A program made the position numbers and the translations under genes. 64,000 bases of DNA from Actinomycetaceae bacterium (lineage in GTDB: Bacteria; Actinomycetota; Actinomycetes; Actinomycetales; Actinomycetaceae), in assembly GCA_030532405.1 (NCBI GenBank), contig JAUNLF010000005.1, forward strand, positions 62,001 through 126,000, read 5' to 3'. Numbering within the stretch: the stretch's first letter is position 1; every line of letters starts with the position of its first letter. The notes beneath the pieces are model-generated. The model was given only the letters and a program-made list of their open reading frames with translations. It was not told the origin of the DNA and did not search any database. Shown in pieces: positions 25,548 through 35,341 of this stretch.

Positions 25548-25597
25548 ATGCGTTATTTGCCGTTATTATTGAAAAGTTAAAAACTGGTTAACGCATT
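25547..25597. repeat. Inverted repeat between hspR and murT
   Basis: AATGCGTTA (25547-25555), starting at the last base of the hspR stop codon, is repeated inverted as TAACGCATT (25589-25597) just before the murT start. The arms match perfectly and are 33 bases apart over AT-rich DNA. It could be an operator or part of a transcript-end structure. Confidence 0.5.
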
Positions 25598-25609
25598 GTG
25601 AGGGGACCC

Positions 25610-26902
25610 GTGAACTTAGGGCTACGCGGCAGATTTGCACGAGGAGTTGGGCGCTTTGCGGCCTGGGCATCCAAGGCAAGTGGGCGCGGGTCCGGAGGCA
25701 TGATCGGCGGCCGTGTTGCTATGGCTTTGGACCCGCGCTTGCTTGCGAAAGTTAGCGAGGGCAAGAAGGTCGTCATCGTCACGGGCACCAACGGCAAGTC
25801 GACAACCACGGCGATGGTTCGCGAAGCGCTGATGAACGCTGGAGTGGTTGCGTCGAACGTGCGCGGGGACAATATGACTGACGGTGTTTTGGCCGCCATG
25901 CTTGACACGCCTGACGCGCAGTACGCGGTGCTAGAAGTTGATGAACTCTACGTTCCCAAGATCGCGAAACTGGTGAAACCCGCTGCATTTGTGCTGTTAA
26001 ATCTTTCGCGCGACCAGTTGGATAGGGTCGGGGAAATGGGATCGGTCGAGTCCCGCCTTCGTCAAGCTGTTAACGAAAACCCGGACGCCTTCGTGGTCGC
26101 GAACTGCGATGACCCGCTGATTACTTCCGCCGCGTGGGATAGTCCAAACCCGATTTGGGTAGCCGCGGGCACCACTTGGACTGCCGACTCGGTTTCCTTC
26201 CCCCGCACGGGCACGCCCGTCATTCGCACCGAGTCGGGATGGCAAGTTGCGGGTGAACAAAAGTACTCGCGCCCCAAGCCACACTGGGTGTTAGACGGCA
26301 ACGAGTTATTGCACGAGGGCAACAGGTACCCGCTCGCCCTCGCGTTGCCTGGTCGTGCAAACCGTGCGAATGCGGCGCAAGCTGTTGCAGCCGCGCACGC
26401 GCTGGGTGTCAAGATCGAGGACGCCATAAGCCAGGTCAACCGCGTTTCCGAAGTTTCGGGCAGGTACGCGCGTGAAAACCTGGAGGGACGCCTCACCCGC
26501 ATTCTGCTGGCAAAGAACCCGGCGGGATGGCAAGAAGCGCTATCGATGCTCACTACACAAACCGATGAAGACCGTGTGCATGAGGGCGGGGAGGTCGAAA
26601 CTCCGTCCTCAATTATCTTGTCCGTAAACGGCCAGGTTGGTGACGGTGAGGATCTTTCGTGGCTGTGGGACGTCGAATTTGACGCGATTCGCCGCCACGA
26701 CGGGCCGGTTATCGTGTGCGGAGAGCGGGGCACTGACATGGCGGTGCGCCTGCGCTACGACGGTATTGAATGCGACTTGGTGGATACGACCGCGGAAGCT
26801 GTGCGTAAAGCTCCGATCGGGTCGGTTGACCTGCTGGCGAACTACACGGCTTTCCGCGATTTTAAGGCGATAATCCCGCGCGAGTTTGGGGAGGCGAAGT
26901 AA
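25610..26902 (+). CDS. murT: Lipid II isoglutaminyl synthase, MurT subunit
   Basis: Mur-ligase-like ATPase subunit that, with GatD, amidates the alpha-carboxylate of D-Glu in lipid II. The ATP loop VTGTNGKSTTTAMVREAL is near the N-terminus, followed by a Mur ligase centre (RVGEMGSVESRLRQ) and the MurT C-terminal domain (RRHDGPVIVCGERGTDMAVR). The four Cys of the zinc ribbon seen in S. aureus MurT are missing; that region here reads AGEQKYSRPKPHWVLDGNEL. GTG 25610 is chosen because GAGGGG lies four bases before it; an in-frame GTG at 25598 has none. The stop overlaps the gatD ATG (TAATG). Confidence 0.9.
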   Translation: MNLGLRGRFARGVGRFAAWASKASGRGSGGMIGGRVAMALDPRLLAKVSEGKKVVIVTGTNGKSTTTAMVREALMNAGVVASNVRGDNMTDGVLAAMLDTPDAQYAVLEVDELYVPKIAKLVKPAAFVLLNLSRDQLDRVGEMGSVESRLRQAVNENPDAFVVANCDDPLITSAAWDSPNPIWVAAGTTWTADSVSFPRTGTPVIRTESGWQVAGEQKYSRPKPHWVLDGNELLHEGNRYPLALALPGRANRANAAQAVAAAHALGVKIEDAISQVNRVSEVSGRYARENLEGRLTRILLAKNPAGWQEALSMLTTQTDEDRVHEGGEVETPSSIILSVNGQVGDGEDLSWLWDVEFDAIRRHDGPVIVCGERGTDMAVRLRYDGIECDLVDTTAEAVRKAPIGSVDLLANYTAFRDFKAIIPREFGEAK

Positions 26903-27639
26903 TGACTGAATCAACCATTCGAATTGGCGTGGTCCTTCCCGAAGTGCTTGGAACGTACGGCGATGGTGGCAACGCGGTCGTGCTGCAAAAGCGGCTTGAA
27001 TGGCGGGGCATTAGCTCCGAAGTGGTTTCGATTGGGCTGGGTCAGCCGGTGCCATCCGATTTGGATATTTACTTGTTAGGCGGCGGGGAGGACGCGGCGC
27101 AGGGGCTCGCAACTGAAAACCTGCGGGCGAATCCTGGCTTGCAGCAGGCCGCTGGGCGCGGGGCCACTGTTTTGGCGATTTGTGCTGGCATGCAGATTCT
27201 TGGCGAGTGGTACACCGACGCGAGCGGCAACCACGTGGCGGGCCTCGGCGTGTTGGATGCGCGCACGTTCCCGCAGGGGAAGCGCTCCACCGGTGAGCTC
27301 GTGTCCACGCCTCTGGTGCCCGGCCTGACGGACTTGTTGACCGGTTTTGAAAATCACGGGGGAGCCACGGAGCTCGGCCCCGACGCGCGACCCCTCGGGC
27401 GGGTCTTGCACGGCGATGGTAATGCCGTCGGAGACCCGCTGTCCGACGGCGCCGTACAGGGCGGGATTTTTGGCACGTACATGCACGGCCCGGCCCTGGC
27501 GCGAAACCCGCAGTTTGCAGATTTTTTGATTATGAGGGCGAGCGGGCTGGACTCGCTGCAACCGCTGGATCTGCCAACGGTGGACAAGCTCCGCGGTGAG
27601 CGCCTAGATGCCGCGGGCATCTCGATAGGCGCAGAGTAA
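26902..27639 (+). CDS. gatD: Lipid II isoglutaminyl synthase, glutaminase subunit GatD
   Basis: Class I glutamine amidotransferase (CobB/CobQ-like) that releases ammonia for MurT. The nucleophile is Cys94 in LAICAGMQILG, with the oxyanion-type LLGGGEDAAQG upstream and the catalytic His195 in GTYMHGPALARNPQFAD. Length of 245 aa is normal. It is translationally coupled to murT by a one-base overlap. The pair is expected to be important for cell-wall cross-linking in this Gram-positive organism. Confidence 0.93.
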   Translation: MTESTIRIGVVLPEVLGTYGDGGNAVVLQKRLEWRGISSEVVSIGLGQPVPSDLDIYLLGGGEDAAQGLATENLRANPGLQQAAGRGATVLAICAGMQILGEWYTDASGNHVAGLGVLDARTFPQGKRSTGELVSTPLVPGLTDLLTGFENHGGATELGPDARPLGRVLHGDGNAVGDPLSDGAVQGGIFGTYMHGPALARNPQFADFLIMRASGLDSLQPLDLPTVDKLRGERLDAAGISIGAE

Positions 27640-27702
27640 GATAGGCACCGACAGCGATCTTACGCAAAGGACGCCCCTTGAATTCCGATAGAAGGAACTA
27701 AT

Positions 27703-28677
27703 ATGAGCGAAAACTACCCCCGCAATCCCTCCGAAAATGAGGGGCAGGGCGGCTTCGAGAATTCAAACCAGAATCCAGCGCCCGAACCGCAACGTGAAGA
27801 ACCCCGATTTGGTCGTCGCCGTGAGGACGATCCGGGTTACACCTCTAACTATGGGCAGACCGCGGCTTCGGGGCAGCCTGGCTACGGACAGGATCAGGCC
27901 GATTATGACCGCCCCGGTTACGGTGAGCCGAGCCAGCCTGGCTACGGGGAGCCGAATCGTTTCGGCCAGCCCGGTTACGGGGAATCCCGCGAGGGCGCGC
28001 AATCTTTCGGCTATGGTCAGGGCGGCCAGGGTGGCTACGGTAACCAGGGTCAGCCCGGTTACACGGATCCGAACCGCTACGGTCAGCCGGGCTACGGTCA
28101 GCCGAATGCGTACGGTCCCGGTGGGGGATACAATCCTGCGCCCTTGAAGACGCTACCGGGTCGCGGTGGTTCGATCGCGATGATCGTGATTGGCGCGGTG
28201 TTGACGTTCATTGTTGCGCCGGTGGCATTTTTCGCGGCAGTCGCGGTTGGTGCGTACAGCTCGGTTGACGGCATGCCGCAGCCGTACTATATGAACGGCG
28301 ATACGGTTACGGTCTCGTCCTCGGGCTCGTTTACTCTCATGTTTGAAGATACGGCTGAGGCTCCCGAATGTAGCTTGGTTGGAAACGGCGAGACGTATCA
28401 GCTTGAGCCGCTTACCGTGCAAAGTGAATCAATGTCATTCGCGGAAAGCGTCCCGGCGGGCACGTACCATCTTGAATGCACGAACGATAATGGGCGTCGA
28501 ATGGTGGGCATGGATGGCGCATTCTTTGGCGACCTGGTTGGAAGTGCGGGCCCGGCTCTCATTATTTCCGCGGTTATTGGTGTCGCGGGCCTGGTTGTGA
28601 TGATTTGGGGTATCGTGCGCCTGGTTAAGGTAAACCGCGAACGCCGTAACATTCAGCTAAGGATGCAGGGCTGGTAA
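27703..28677 (+). CDS. Membrane protein with PGYG-rich N-terminal tail
   Basis: 324-residue protein of unknown function. The first 145 residues are hydrophilic and low-complexity, with about ten copies of P-G-Y-G in units such as [19 protein letters not shown], plus GGYGNQGQ stretches. A hydrophobic segment ([23 protein letters not shown]) anchors it, a domain of about 85 residues with two Cys lies between, and a second hydrophobic segment ([21 protein letters not shown]) is near the basic C-terminus. The middle domain is probably extracellular and the tail cytoplasmic, as in many actinobacterial envelope proteins. GAAGGA precedes the ATG. Strong terminator downstream. Confidence 0.8.
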   Translation: MSENYPRNPSENEGQGGFENSNQNPAPEPQREEPRFGRRREDDPGYTSNYGQTAASGQPGYGQDQADYDRPGYGEPSQPGYGEPNRFGQPGYGESREGAQSFGYGQGGQGGYGNQGQPGYTDPNRYGQPGYGQPNAYGPGGGYNPAPLKTLPGRGGSIAMIVIGAVLTFIVAPVAFFAAVAVGAYSSVDGMPQPYYMNGDTVTVSSSGSFTLMFEDTAEAPECSLVGNGETYQLEPLTVQSESMSFAESVPAGTYHLECTNDNGRRMVGMDGAFFGDLVGSAGPALIISAVIGVAGLVVMIWGIVRLVKVNRERRNIQLRMQGW

Positions 28678-28718
28678 GCAAATATGTGAACACCGCAGCC
28701 TTACGGGCTGGGGTAGTG

Positions 28719-28751
28719 AAAATGGTCGGGGCGCTTGCCCCGACCATTTTT
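28719..28751 (+). terminator. Rho-independent terminator
   Basis: Perfect 14-bp stem AAAATGGTCGGGGC/GCCCCGACCATTTT with a GCTT loop and a following T. It ends the murT-gatD side of the region, 42 bp after the PGYG-rich protein, and is equally usable from the opposite strand. Confidence 0.92.
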
Positions 28752-28837
28752 GTATTCACTGTTAGCATCCGGAAGTTTGCGGCGCGAAGGGGTGATCCCT
28801 CCGGCTGGCGCGCAACCGCCGGTGCGGCCGCGGAATT

Positions 28838-30931
28838 TTAGCCTTCAGCGGGTGCGTTTTCACCGCCGAGTTTTTGCCACAGGAACTCCCACGCCAGTGC
28901 CGACGTCTTCGCGCGTTGCGCGTTGTCCGCGGCGCCGGCATGTCCGCCCTCGACGTTTTCATAAAAGAGGACGTCCTTGCCGGCCTCATCCATTTGCGCG
29001 ACCATCGTGCGGGCGTGCGCCGGGTGTACGCGGTCGTCGCGGGTTGAGGTTTTGAACAGGACGGGCGGGTATTCGCGCGCGGGGTCGAACAGGTGGTAGG
29101 GGCTGAAGGTTTTAATGAACTCCCACTCTTCCGGAATATCGGGGTTTCCGTACTCCGCGATCCAGGAGTGTCCGGCCAGTAGCGTGTGGAAGCGTTGCAT
29201 GTCCAGTAGTGGCACGTCGCAGACGATCGCCCCGAAATGTTCGGGATACTTCGTTAGCATCATGCCCATCAGCAGGCCGCCGTTGGATCCGCCCTGCGCG
29301 CCGAGCTGCTCCACTGTTGTAACGCCGCGTGCCACCAGGTCGTCCGCGACCGCAACGAAGTCCTCGTAAGCGCGGTGACGGTTTTCCTTCAACGCCGCGC
29401 GGTGCCAGGTGGGCCCGTACTCGCCGCCGCCGCGAATGTTCGCGATCACGTAACTCGCTCCGTGCTCCAACCACACGCGCCCCGCGGACGCCAAGTACGC
29501 CGGAGTCAGCGAAACCTCGAACCCGCCGTACCCGTACAGCAAAGTGGGTCGCGGGCCTTCTGCGTCAGCTGGCGAAATCTGGAAGTAAGGAACGCGTGTG
29601 CCGTCCTCCGACGTCGCAAAATGCTGGCTAACCTCAAGGCCTTCCGCGTCGAACATGGTTGGCGCGTTGCGGATAACGCTCGCGGACAGCATGTGGCCAG
29701 AACGCGACAGCTCCACCAGCGACAGCGTCATGGGTGTTGTGAACCCGGTGGTTCGCAGCCACAGGCGGTCTTCTTCCTTGCGGTTCACAGCGCTCACGCT
29801 GATCGAGGCGAACTCGGGGACCGTCCAGCCTTCCGCGTCCGACGAAAGTTGCAGGTCGCGCCTGTCCCATCCGCCGTTTTCGATTGCGGGTGGCGTCAAG
29901 ATTCCCAGGCGGTTCGACACGTTGTGCAGCACGTTTATGATCACGTGGTGGCGCGTTGTTGTCAGGTCGACCATTGCCGTTGTATCCGAGGGCGTAAACA
30001 GCGCGTAAGGGTCAGCGCTTTGCGCTAAAACGTCGTCAAGCAGGGCAACAACCAGCGAGCCGGCCTTAAAACTCTTGCCCGCGTATTCCCAATCCTTTTG
30101 AGGACGCATGAGCGCCCACTCGCGCCACATGCCGACCTCTACGTAGTCGGGAACGGGAATCTTGCGTAGCGTTGAACCGGCCGCCGGATCCGCCACGTAC
30201 GTTTCAGAAGAGTAGAAGTCCTTCGCACGCTCCACAATTAGTCGGCGCCACCCCGGCATGTGGTCCACGCCAGCGAAGACCGCGGTATCGTCCTCGGGAA
30301 CTTCAAAAATGATTTCAGCATCTTCGATGCGCTGCCCGCGCTTCCAGCGGCGAACCTGACGCGGGTAACCGGACTTTGTCATGGTGCCGGGGCCGAAATC
30401 ACGGCCGATCAGGACTTCGTCCTCACTGATCCACTGGCAAAAACCCTTGGATTCTGGCAGTTGGAAGCCATCCTCGATGAAGGTACGCGTGGCAATGTCG
30501 AACTCGCGCACCACGTCAGCGTCAGAACCGCCGTCCGAAAGCGTAATGAGGGCGCGCGTGTATTCGGGATACAGCACGGATGCGCCGTGGTAAACCCACG
30601 ACTTACCTTCTTCTTCGGCGAGCTTATCCACATCCAGCAGGATGTCCCACTCGTCGTCATCACCGGCCAGGTAATGCGTCGTCAGCTGGCGGCGCCAAAG
30701 GCCGCGCGGGTGGTTTTCATCCACCCAAAAGTTGAACGCCCAGTCGTCGCGCAGCGTCGCAAACGGGATGCGCGCGGGGTCATCCAGCACGGCCTTGATC
30801 TGTTCATTGAAAGTCGTGTAGCGCGGGGTCTGCAACTTTGACAGCGTGCGCTCGTTGTGTGCGCGGACCCAGTCCAGCGCCTGTGGCGAATCGATTTCGT
30901 CTAAGACTTCGCGAGAAATTTGTTCAGTCAT
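28838..30931 (-). CDS. S9 prolyl oligopeptidase family peptidase
   Basis: 697-residue cytoplasmic serine peptidase: N-terminal beta-propeller (residues about 60-400) and C-terminal alpha/beta hydrolase. The nucleophile is in QGGSNGGLLMGMM, the Asp in TSTRDDRVHPAHA and the His in VEGGHAGAAD, all in normal order. It should cleave short proline-containing or other oligopeptides. The start is placed at 30931 (MTEQISREVLDEI); 78 further codons reach upstream through the clpB HAIR box and are clearly non-coding. A GATACT box seven bases before the ATG suggests leaderless expression. Confidence 0.92.
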   Translation of the reverse strand: MTEQISREVLDEIDSPQALDWVRAHNERTLSKLQTPRYTTFNEQIKAVLDDPARIPFATLRDDWAFNFWVDENHPRGLWRRQLTTHYLAGDDDEWDILLDVDKLAEEEGKSWVYHGASVLYPEYTRALITLSDGGSDADVVREFDIATRTFIEDGFQLPESKGFCQWISEDEVLIGRDFGPGTMTKSGYPRQVRRWKRGQRIEDAEIIFEVPEDDTAVFAGVDHMPGWRRLIVERAKDFYSSETYVADPAAGSTLRKIPVPDYVEVGMWREWALMRPQKDWEYAGKSFKAGSLVVALLDDVLAQSADPYALFTPSDTTAMVDLTTTRHHVIINVLHNVSNRLGILTPPAIENGGWDRRDLQLSSDAEGWTVPEFASISVSAVNRKEEDRLWLRTTGFTTPMTLSLVELSRSGHMLSASVIRNAPTMFDAEGLEVSQHFATSEDGTRVPYFQISPADAEGPRPTLLYGYGGFEVSLTPAYLASAGRVWLEHGASYVIANIRGGGEYGPTWHRAALKENRHRAYEDFVAVADDLVARGVTTVEQLGAQGGSNGGLLMGMMLTKYPEHFGAIVCDVPLLDMQRFHTLLAGHSWIAEYGNPDIPEEWEFIKTFSPYHLFDPAREYPPVLFKTSTRDDRVHPAHARTMVAQMDEAGKDVLFYENVEGGHAGAADNAQRAKTSALAWEFLWQKLGGENAPAEG

Positions 30932-31006
30932 ATGAATTAGTATCGTCGAAAAATCTGACTTAGACCACACTTCTGAGCGAACTAGGTAAACCTGCAAATA
31001 AACGAA

Positions 31007-31027
31007 GTTGAGTGGAATAGACTCAAG
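31007..31027. promoter_or_regulatory. HAIR operator of clpB
   Basis: GTTGAGT (31007-31013), seven bases (GGAATAG), ACTCAAG (31021-31027). The arms are identical to those of dnaK operator 1, and the spacer ends in the same ATAG. It lies 64 bases before the clpB start. Confidence 0.92.
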
Positions 31028-31091
31028 TTTAGATGCGTTGTAAATAGTAGACGAAAAATACTTGCCTGATGGCACGAAAGAAGGTACTGAA

Positions 31092-33686
31092 GTGGATAAC
31101 AAATTCACCACGAAAGCCCAGGAGGCGATTGGCGCTGCACTGCAGAATGCCTCCGCCGTGGGCAACCCTTCAGTTGAACCGATGCACTTGCTACACGCGC
31201 TGCTCGATCAACCTGAAGGCATCGCAATCTCTTTGCTTGAAGCGGCAGGCGCGTCCCGAAAAGATATCGGCGCACGTGCCCGAATCGAGCTGACAAAACT
31301 ACCCGCAACGCAGGGAGCGTCGGTGTCGCAACCGTCGACATCGCGCGCACTTATGAACATCTTGACCGGTGCGGAACAGGATGCGCGCGGGATGGGGGAC
31401 GAGTACACCTCGACCGAACACCTGCTGATTGCACTCGCAAAATCAAACACGGATGCCGGACGCATCTTGACCGAGAACGGCGCGAGTGCGCAGGTTCTGG
31501 AATCTGTGCTCCCCGGCTTAAGGAAGGACCCCATTACGACCGCTGATCCGGAGGGCTCGTTTGAAGCCCTCAAAAAGTATGGCCGCGACCTGACCGAAGT
31601 TGCGCGCGAAGGAAAGCTAGACCCGGTGATTGGCCGTGACTCCGAAATTCGCCGTGTCGTCCAGGTGCTGTCGCGTCGCACCAAGAACAACCCGGTCCTG
31701 ATTGGCGAACCGGGTGTTGGTAAGACCGCGGTGGTTGAGGGGCTTGCCCAGCGAATTGTCGCCGGCGATGTCCCCGAGTCCTTGCGTAACAAGACGCTTA
31801 TCGCCCTCGATCTATCGGCAATGGTCGCTGGTGCAAAGTATCGCGGCGAGTTTGAAGAACGACTCAAGGCGGTTTTGAACGAAATCACGGCGTCGGACGG
31901 GCAGATCATCACGTTTATTGACGAGCTACACACGGTCGTTGGTGCCGGTGGCGGGTCCGAGGGCGCGATGGATGCCGGCAACATGTTGAAGCCGATGCTT
32001 GCGCGCGGTGAGCTGCGCATGGTCGGTGCGACGACGCTGGATGAGTATCGCGAGAATATTGAGAAGGATCCGGCGCTGGAGCGTCGCTTCCAACAGGTGT
32101 TTGTTGGCGAGCCGTCCGTTGAGGATACAGTCGCGATCTTGCGCGGTATTGCACCGAAGTACGAGGCTCACCACAAGGTTACGATTTCTGACGGCGCGAT
32201 TTTGGCGGCCGCGGAGCTGTCGAACCGTTACATTACGGGCCGGCAGCTGCCGGATAAGGCAATCGACCTGGTTGACGAGGCGGCTTCGCGCCTGCGGATG
32301 GAGCTAGATTCGTCGCCCGTTGAGATCGACGTGTTGCGCCGTCAGGTGGATCGCCTTCGCATGGAGGAGTCTTACCTGACCGAGTCCGACCCGCAGGGGA
32401 CGGATGAGGAAACCGCCGCCCAGCTTGAGAAAGTTCGCGCGGAACTGGCTGACAAGCAGGAGGAACTGAACGGCTTGACTGCGCGTTGGGAGGCCGAGAA
32501 GGCTGGCCGCAACAAGGTTGGCGACCTGCGCGTGAAGTTGGACGAGCTGCGCACCCAGTTGGAACTCGCGATGCGCGAGGGTCGTTGGGAGGAAGCCGGC
32601 CGCCTGCAAAATGGTGATATTCCGACCGTTGAGGCCGAGATTGCCGCGGCTGAGGCCGAGGAGGACTCGGATGCGCGCGAGCAGGCTCCGATGATCGCGG
32701 AGAAGGTTGGGCCTACCGAGATCGCGGAGGTCGTTGAGGCCTGGACGGGTATCCCCACTGGGCGTTTGCTGCAGGGCGAGATGGAGAAGCTCTTATCGAT
32801 GGAGGACGTCATCGGCGAGCGTTTGATCGGCCAGAAGGACGCGGTTGCGGCCGTGTCTGACGCGGTGCGCCGTTCGCGCGCCGGAGTGTCCGACCCCGAT
32901 CGCCCTACTGGTTCGTTCCTGTTCTTGGGGCCGACGGGCGTGGGCAAGACGGAGCTTGCGCGCTCGCTCGCGGACTTCTTGTTTGATGACGATCATGCGA
33001 TCGTGCGTATCGACATGTCGGAGTATTCGGAGAAGCATTCCGTGTCCCGCCTTGTCGGCGCTCCTCCGGGCTATGTGGGTTATGACGAGGGCGGCCAGTT
33101 GACGGAGGCTGTGCGGCGTCGCCCGTATTCGGTTGTTTTGCTTGATGAGGTCGAGAAGGCTCACCCGGAGATCTTCAACATTTTGCTCCAGGTTCTTGAC
33201 GATGGTCGTTTGACTGATGGTCAGGGTCGTACGGTTGATTTCCGGAACACGATTTTGGTGCTGACGTCGAACTTGGGCTCGCACTTCCTGGTCGATCAGA
33301 GTATGTCGGAGGACGAGCAGCGTGTCGCCGTGATGGGCACGGTGCGGGCTGCGTTTAAGCCGGAGTTTTTGAACCGTTTGGATGAGATCCTGATTTTCAA
33401 TGCTTTGACTCGCGATGAGCTGGCGAAGATTGTTGACATTCAGGTCGCTCAAATGGCGAAGAGGCTTGGTGGTCGCCGCATTACGCTGGATGTCACGGAT
33501 GCTGCGCGCGCCTGGCTGGCTGATCATGGCTACGACCCGGCGTTTGGTGCTCGTCCTCTGCGCCGACTGGTGCAACGTGAAATCGGAGACCGTTTGGCTC
33601 GAATGATTTTGGGTGGCGAGGTCGAGGACGGCGGCTCGGTAACCGTAGACGCAAACGGCGATGAGCTGGTCCTACAAGCTGGCTAG
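31092..33686 (+). CDS. clpB: ATP-dependent disaggregase ClpB
   Basis: Hexameric Hsp100 that extracts proteins from aggregates with DnaK. The N domain ([16 protein letters not shown]) is followed by AAA domain 1 (Walker [14 protein letters not shown]), the coiled-coil middle domain (about residues 400-520, which mark it as ClpB rather than ClpC) and AAA domain 2 ([13 protein letters not shown]). The start is GTG 31092: AAGAAGG lies seven bases before it and the protein then opens with the usual (M)[11 protein letters not shown]; a TTG-initiated frame at 31062 is longer but lacks a ribosome-binding site. HspR control is shown by the HAIR box. Confidence 0.97.
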   Translation: MDNKFTTKAQEAIGAALQNASAVGNPSVEPMHLLHALLDQPEGIAISLLEAAGASRKDIGARARIELTKLPATQGASVSQPSTSRALMNILTGAEQDARGMGDEYTSTEHLLIALAKSNTDAGRILTENGASAQVLESVLPGLRKDPITTADPEGSFEALKKYGRDLTEVAREGKLDPVIGRDSEIRRVVQVLSRRTKNNPVLIGEPGVGKTAVVEGLAQRIVAGDVPESLRNKTLIALDLSAMVAGAKYRGEFEERLKAVLNEITASDGQIITFIDELHTVVGAGGGSEGAMDAGNMLKPMLARGELRMVGATTLDEYRENIEKDPALERRFQQVFVGEPSVEDTVAILRGIAPKYEAHHKVTISDGAILAAAELSNRYITGRQLPDKAIDLVDEAASRLRMELDSSPVEIDVLRRQVDRLRMEESYLTESDPQGTDEETAAQLEKVRAELADKQEELNGLTARWEAEKAGRNKVGDLRVKLDELRTQLELAMREGRWEEAGRLQNGDIPTVEAEIAAAEAEEDSDAREQAPMIAEKVGPTEIAEVVEAWTGIPTGRLLQGEMEKLLSMEDVIGERLIGQKDAVAAVSDAVRRSRAGVSDPDRPTGSFLFLGPTGVGKTELARSLADFLFDDDHAIVRIDMSEYSEKHSVSRLVGAPPGYVGYDEGGQLTEAVRRRPYSVVLLDEVEKAHPEIFNILLQVLDDGRLTDGQGRTVDFRNTILVLTSNLGSHFLVDQSMSEDEQRVAVMGTVRAAFKPEFLNRLDEILIFNALTRDELAKIVDIQVAQMAKRLGGRRITLDVTDAARAWLADHGYDPAFGARPLRRLVQREIGDRLARMILGGEVEDGGSVTVDANGDELVLQAG

Positions 33687-33689
33687 GGA

Positions 33690-33738
33690 AGTATGACTCC
33701 GACCGGATAAAAGAATTTTATCCGGCCGGAGTCATACT
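33690..33738. terminator. Bidirectional intrinsic terminator
   Basis: A 23-bp stem with one mismatch (left arm from AGTATGACTCCG, right arm to CGGAGTCATACT) and a GAA loop, with AAAA/TTTT at the tip. It ends both clpB and the converging beta-lactamase-like gene. Confidence 0.9.
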
Positions 33739-33749
33739 GTTAAGGGGAT

Positions 33750-34565
33750 TTAGATCATTTCTAGGAAGTAGTCGCCTAGGCGTTGCCAGTTTTTGCGGTG
33801 CCACGGTCCGAAGGGTTCCTCGCCGAGGAATGCCATGGCGCGCCCCGATTCGGGGTCTGCCCATAGGAAGGAACCGGACTGTCCGAAGTGGCCAAACGTC
33901 TGCGGCGAGGCGCCGCGTGGGAACCAGGTGCGAACTTTGGCGCCCTTGATTTCAAGCCCGAGCCCCCACGTGTTGTCCGAATACGAACCGTAACCCGGCG
34001 TCAGCCCCTTCAAGCCGGGGAAAACCACGTGTAGAGCTTCGTTGGCTAGCTCCCGCGAGATCAAACTCGGCTCTAAAAGTTCGTGCGCCAGGGCCGTCAG
34101 ATCGCGAATCGACCCGACGCCGGCGTGCGCGGGCGATCCTTCTATCATGGTTTCAACAACTCCGAGCGGCTCTAAAACCATCGAGTCAACCCAGTCCGAA
34201 AAAGCAAAACCCGTGGCCTCTTCGATCGCCCACGACGCCTCTTCGATCCCGCGGTTAGAGTAGATCCGCTTCTCCTCAACACCGGCCTCCAGTTTCGGGC
34301 CGTCAAACCCAAGGCCCGATGCGTGCGAAAGCAGGTGCCGCAAAGTAACGGTGCGCTCACCGTTCGCAATCACGACCTCATCATCCAAATCGATGAGCGC
34401 CCTATCAACCGCCACTAGCATCGCCCACGCGGAGAACAGTTTCGTAACCGACTTATACGGGTACACGAGCGCAGAATCGCCATATTCGAGGACGTGGCCG
34501 GGTTCGATGAATGCCAGCGAGTACTCAAATGGTGGGGTTATGCTGTCGGGCAATCCGTCAGGCAC
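33750..34565 (-). CDS. Beta-lactamase/PBP4*-like serine hydrolase
   Basis: 271-residue protein of the class C beta-lactamase fold, without signal peptide. The SxxK motif is SVTK in YPYKSVTKLFSAW and the YxN motif is YSN in RIYSNRGIEEAS; a third HxG-like motif is around QTFGHFGQSGSF. The chain is shorter than AmpC, and the lack of secretion signal argues for an intracellular esterase or peptidase rather than antibiotic resistance. The GTG start at 34565 has AGGAG five bases upstream, within the last codons' vicinity of xth, eight bases away; the two genes are probably co-transcribed. Confidence 0.83.
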   Translation of the reverse strand: MPDGLPDSITPPFEYSLAFIEPGHVLEYGDSALVYPYKSVTKLFSAWAMLVAVDRALIDLDDEVVIANGERTVTLRHLLSHASGLGFDGPKLEAGVEEKRIYSNRGIEEASWAIEEATGFAFSDWVDSMVLEPLGVVETMIEGSPAHAGVGSIRDLTALAHELLEPSLISRELANEALHVVFPGLKGLTPGYGSYSDNTWGLGLEIKGAKVRTWFPRGASPQTFGHFGQSGSFLWADPESGRAMAFLGEEPFGPWHRKNWQRLGDYFLEMI

Positions 34566-34573
34566 GGGGGCTC

Positions 34574-35341
34574 CTAAAAGTCGATGATTACAGGCACGTG
34601 GTCGGAAGCGCCCTTACCTTTGCGCTCGTCGCGGTCAATCTCCGCGTTCGTAACGGCCTTCGCCAGCGCGGGGGATGCGTAAATGAAGTCGATCCGCATT
34701 CCCTCATTCTTCGGGAACCGAAGCTTCTGGTAGTCCCAATACGTGTAGTTCGTGACGCGCTCGCGGGTGACTTCCTCCATGCCGATCTCGGCGAAGTGTT
34801 CAAACGCGTCACGCTCCGGCTGTGACACGTGCGTGTGCCCGTCGAAAACGCTGATGTCCCACACGTCCTCATCGCGCGGCGCCACGTTGAAATCGCCAAC
34901 AACCGCGAGCTTCAAGTCCTCATCAGCCATTTCCGCAGCTGCCTGATCCGCCATTTTGGAAAGGAACTCCAGTTTGTACTCGTAATGCGGGTCGTCGAGG
35001 GCGCGCCCGTGCGGTACGTACAGGCTCCACACACGCAGACCACCACAGGTGGCGCCGATTGCGCGCGCTTCGAGCTTGTCCTTGAACTGCGGCTGGCCAG
35101 GGAAACTTGTGGACACGTCCTCAATCCCAACCCTGGAAATAATGGCGACGCCGTTCCACTGGTTGTAACCGACCATCTCGACCTCGTAACCGGCTTCCTT
35201 GAACGCGTCGAAGGGGAACTGGTCCGGTTTGCATTTGAGTTCCTGGATCGCCAGGACGTCCGTGTCGGATCGCTTCAAAAATTCGACGACGCGGTCCACG
35301 CGCGCACGTATCGAGTTCACATTCCAGGTCGCAAGTCTCAT
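34574..35341 (-). CDS. xth: Exodeoxyribonuclease III (AP endonuclease)
   Basis: Mg-dependent base-excision repair nuclease. The 255-residue protein has the EEP signatures: MRLATWNVNSIRARV with the metal Asn, LAIQELKCK with the metal Glu, VGDFNVAPRDEDVW and the terminal ASDHVPVIIDF with the catalytic Asp-His. The start was set to 35341 where the family N-terminus begins; 14 codons of upstream frame are not family-like. TAGTGT ends seven bases before this ATG, again a leaderless layout. First gene of a two-gene unit with the beta-lactamase-like gene. Confidence 0.95.
   Translation of the reverse strand: MRLATWNVNSIRARVDRVVEFLKRSDTDVLAIQELKCKPDQFPFDAFKEAGYEVEMVGYNQWNGVAIISRVGIEDVSTSFPGQPQFKDKLEARAIGATCGGLRVWSLYVPHGRALDDPHYEYKLEFLSKMADQAAAEMADEDLKLAVVGDFNVAPRDEDVWDISVFDGHTHVSQPERDAFEHFAEIGMEEVTRERVTNYTYWDYQKLRFPKNEGMRIDFIYASPALAKAVTNAEIDRDERKGKGASDHVPVIIDF

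Noticed and set aside
28838-31165. 775-codon version of the S9 peptidase gene
   Set aside because: The first 78 codons cross the clpB HAIR operator and promoter region and do not resemble the family; the start at 30931 is supported by sequence and by a -10 box.
33750-34565. Antibiotic-resistance beta-lactamase
   Set aside because: SxxK and YxN motifs are present, but there is no signal peptide and the chain is short, so resistance is not supported; kept only as a beta-lactamase-fold hydrolase.
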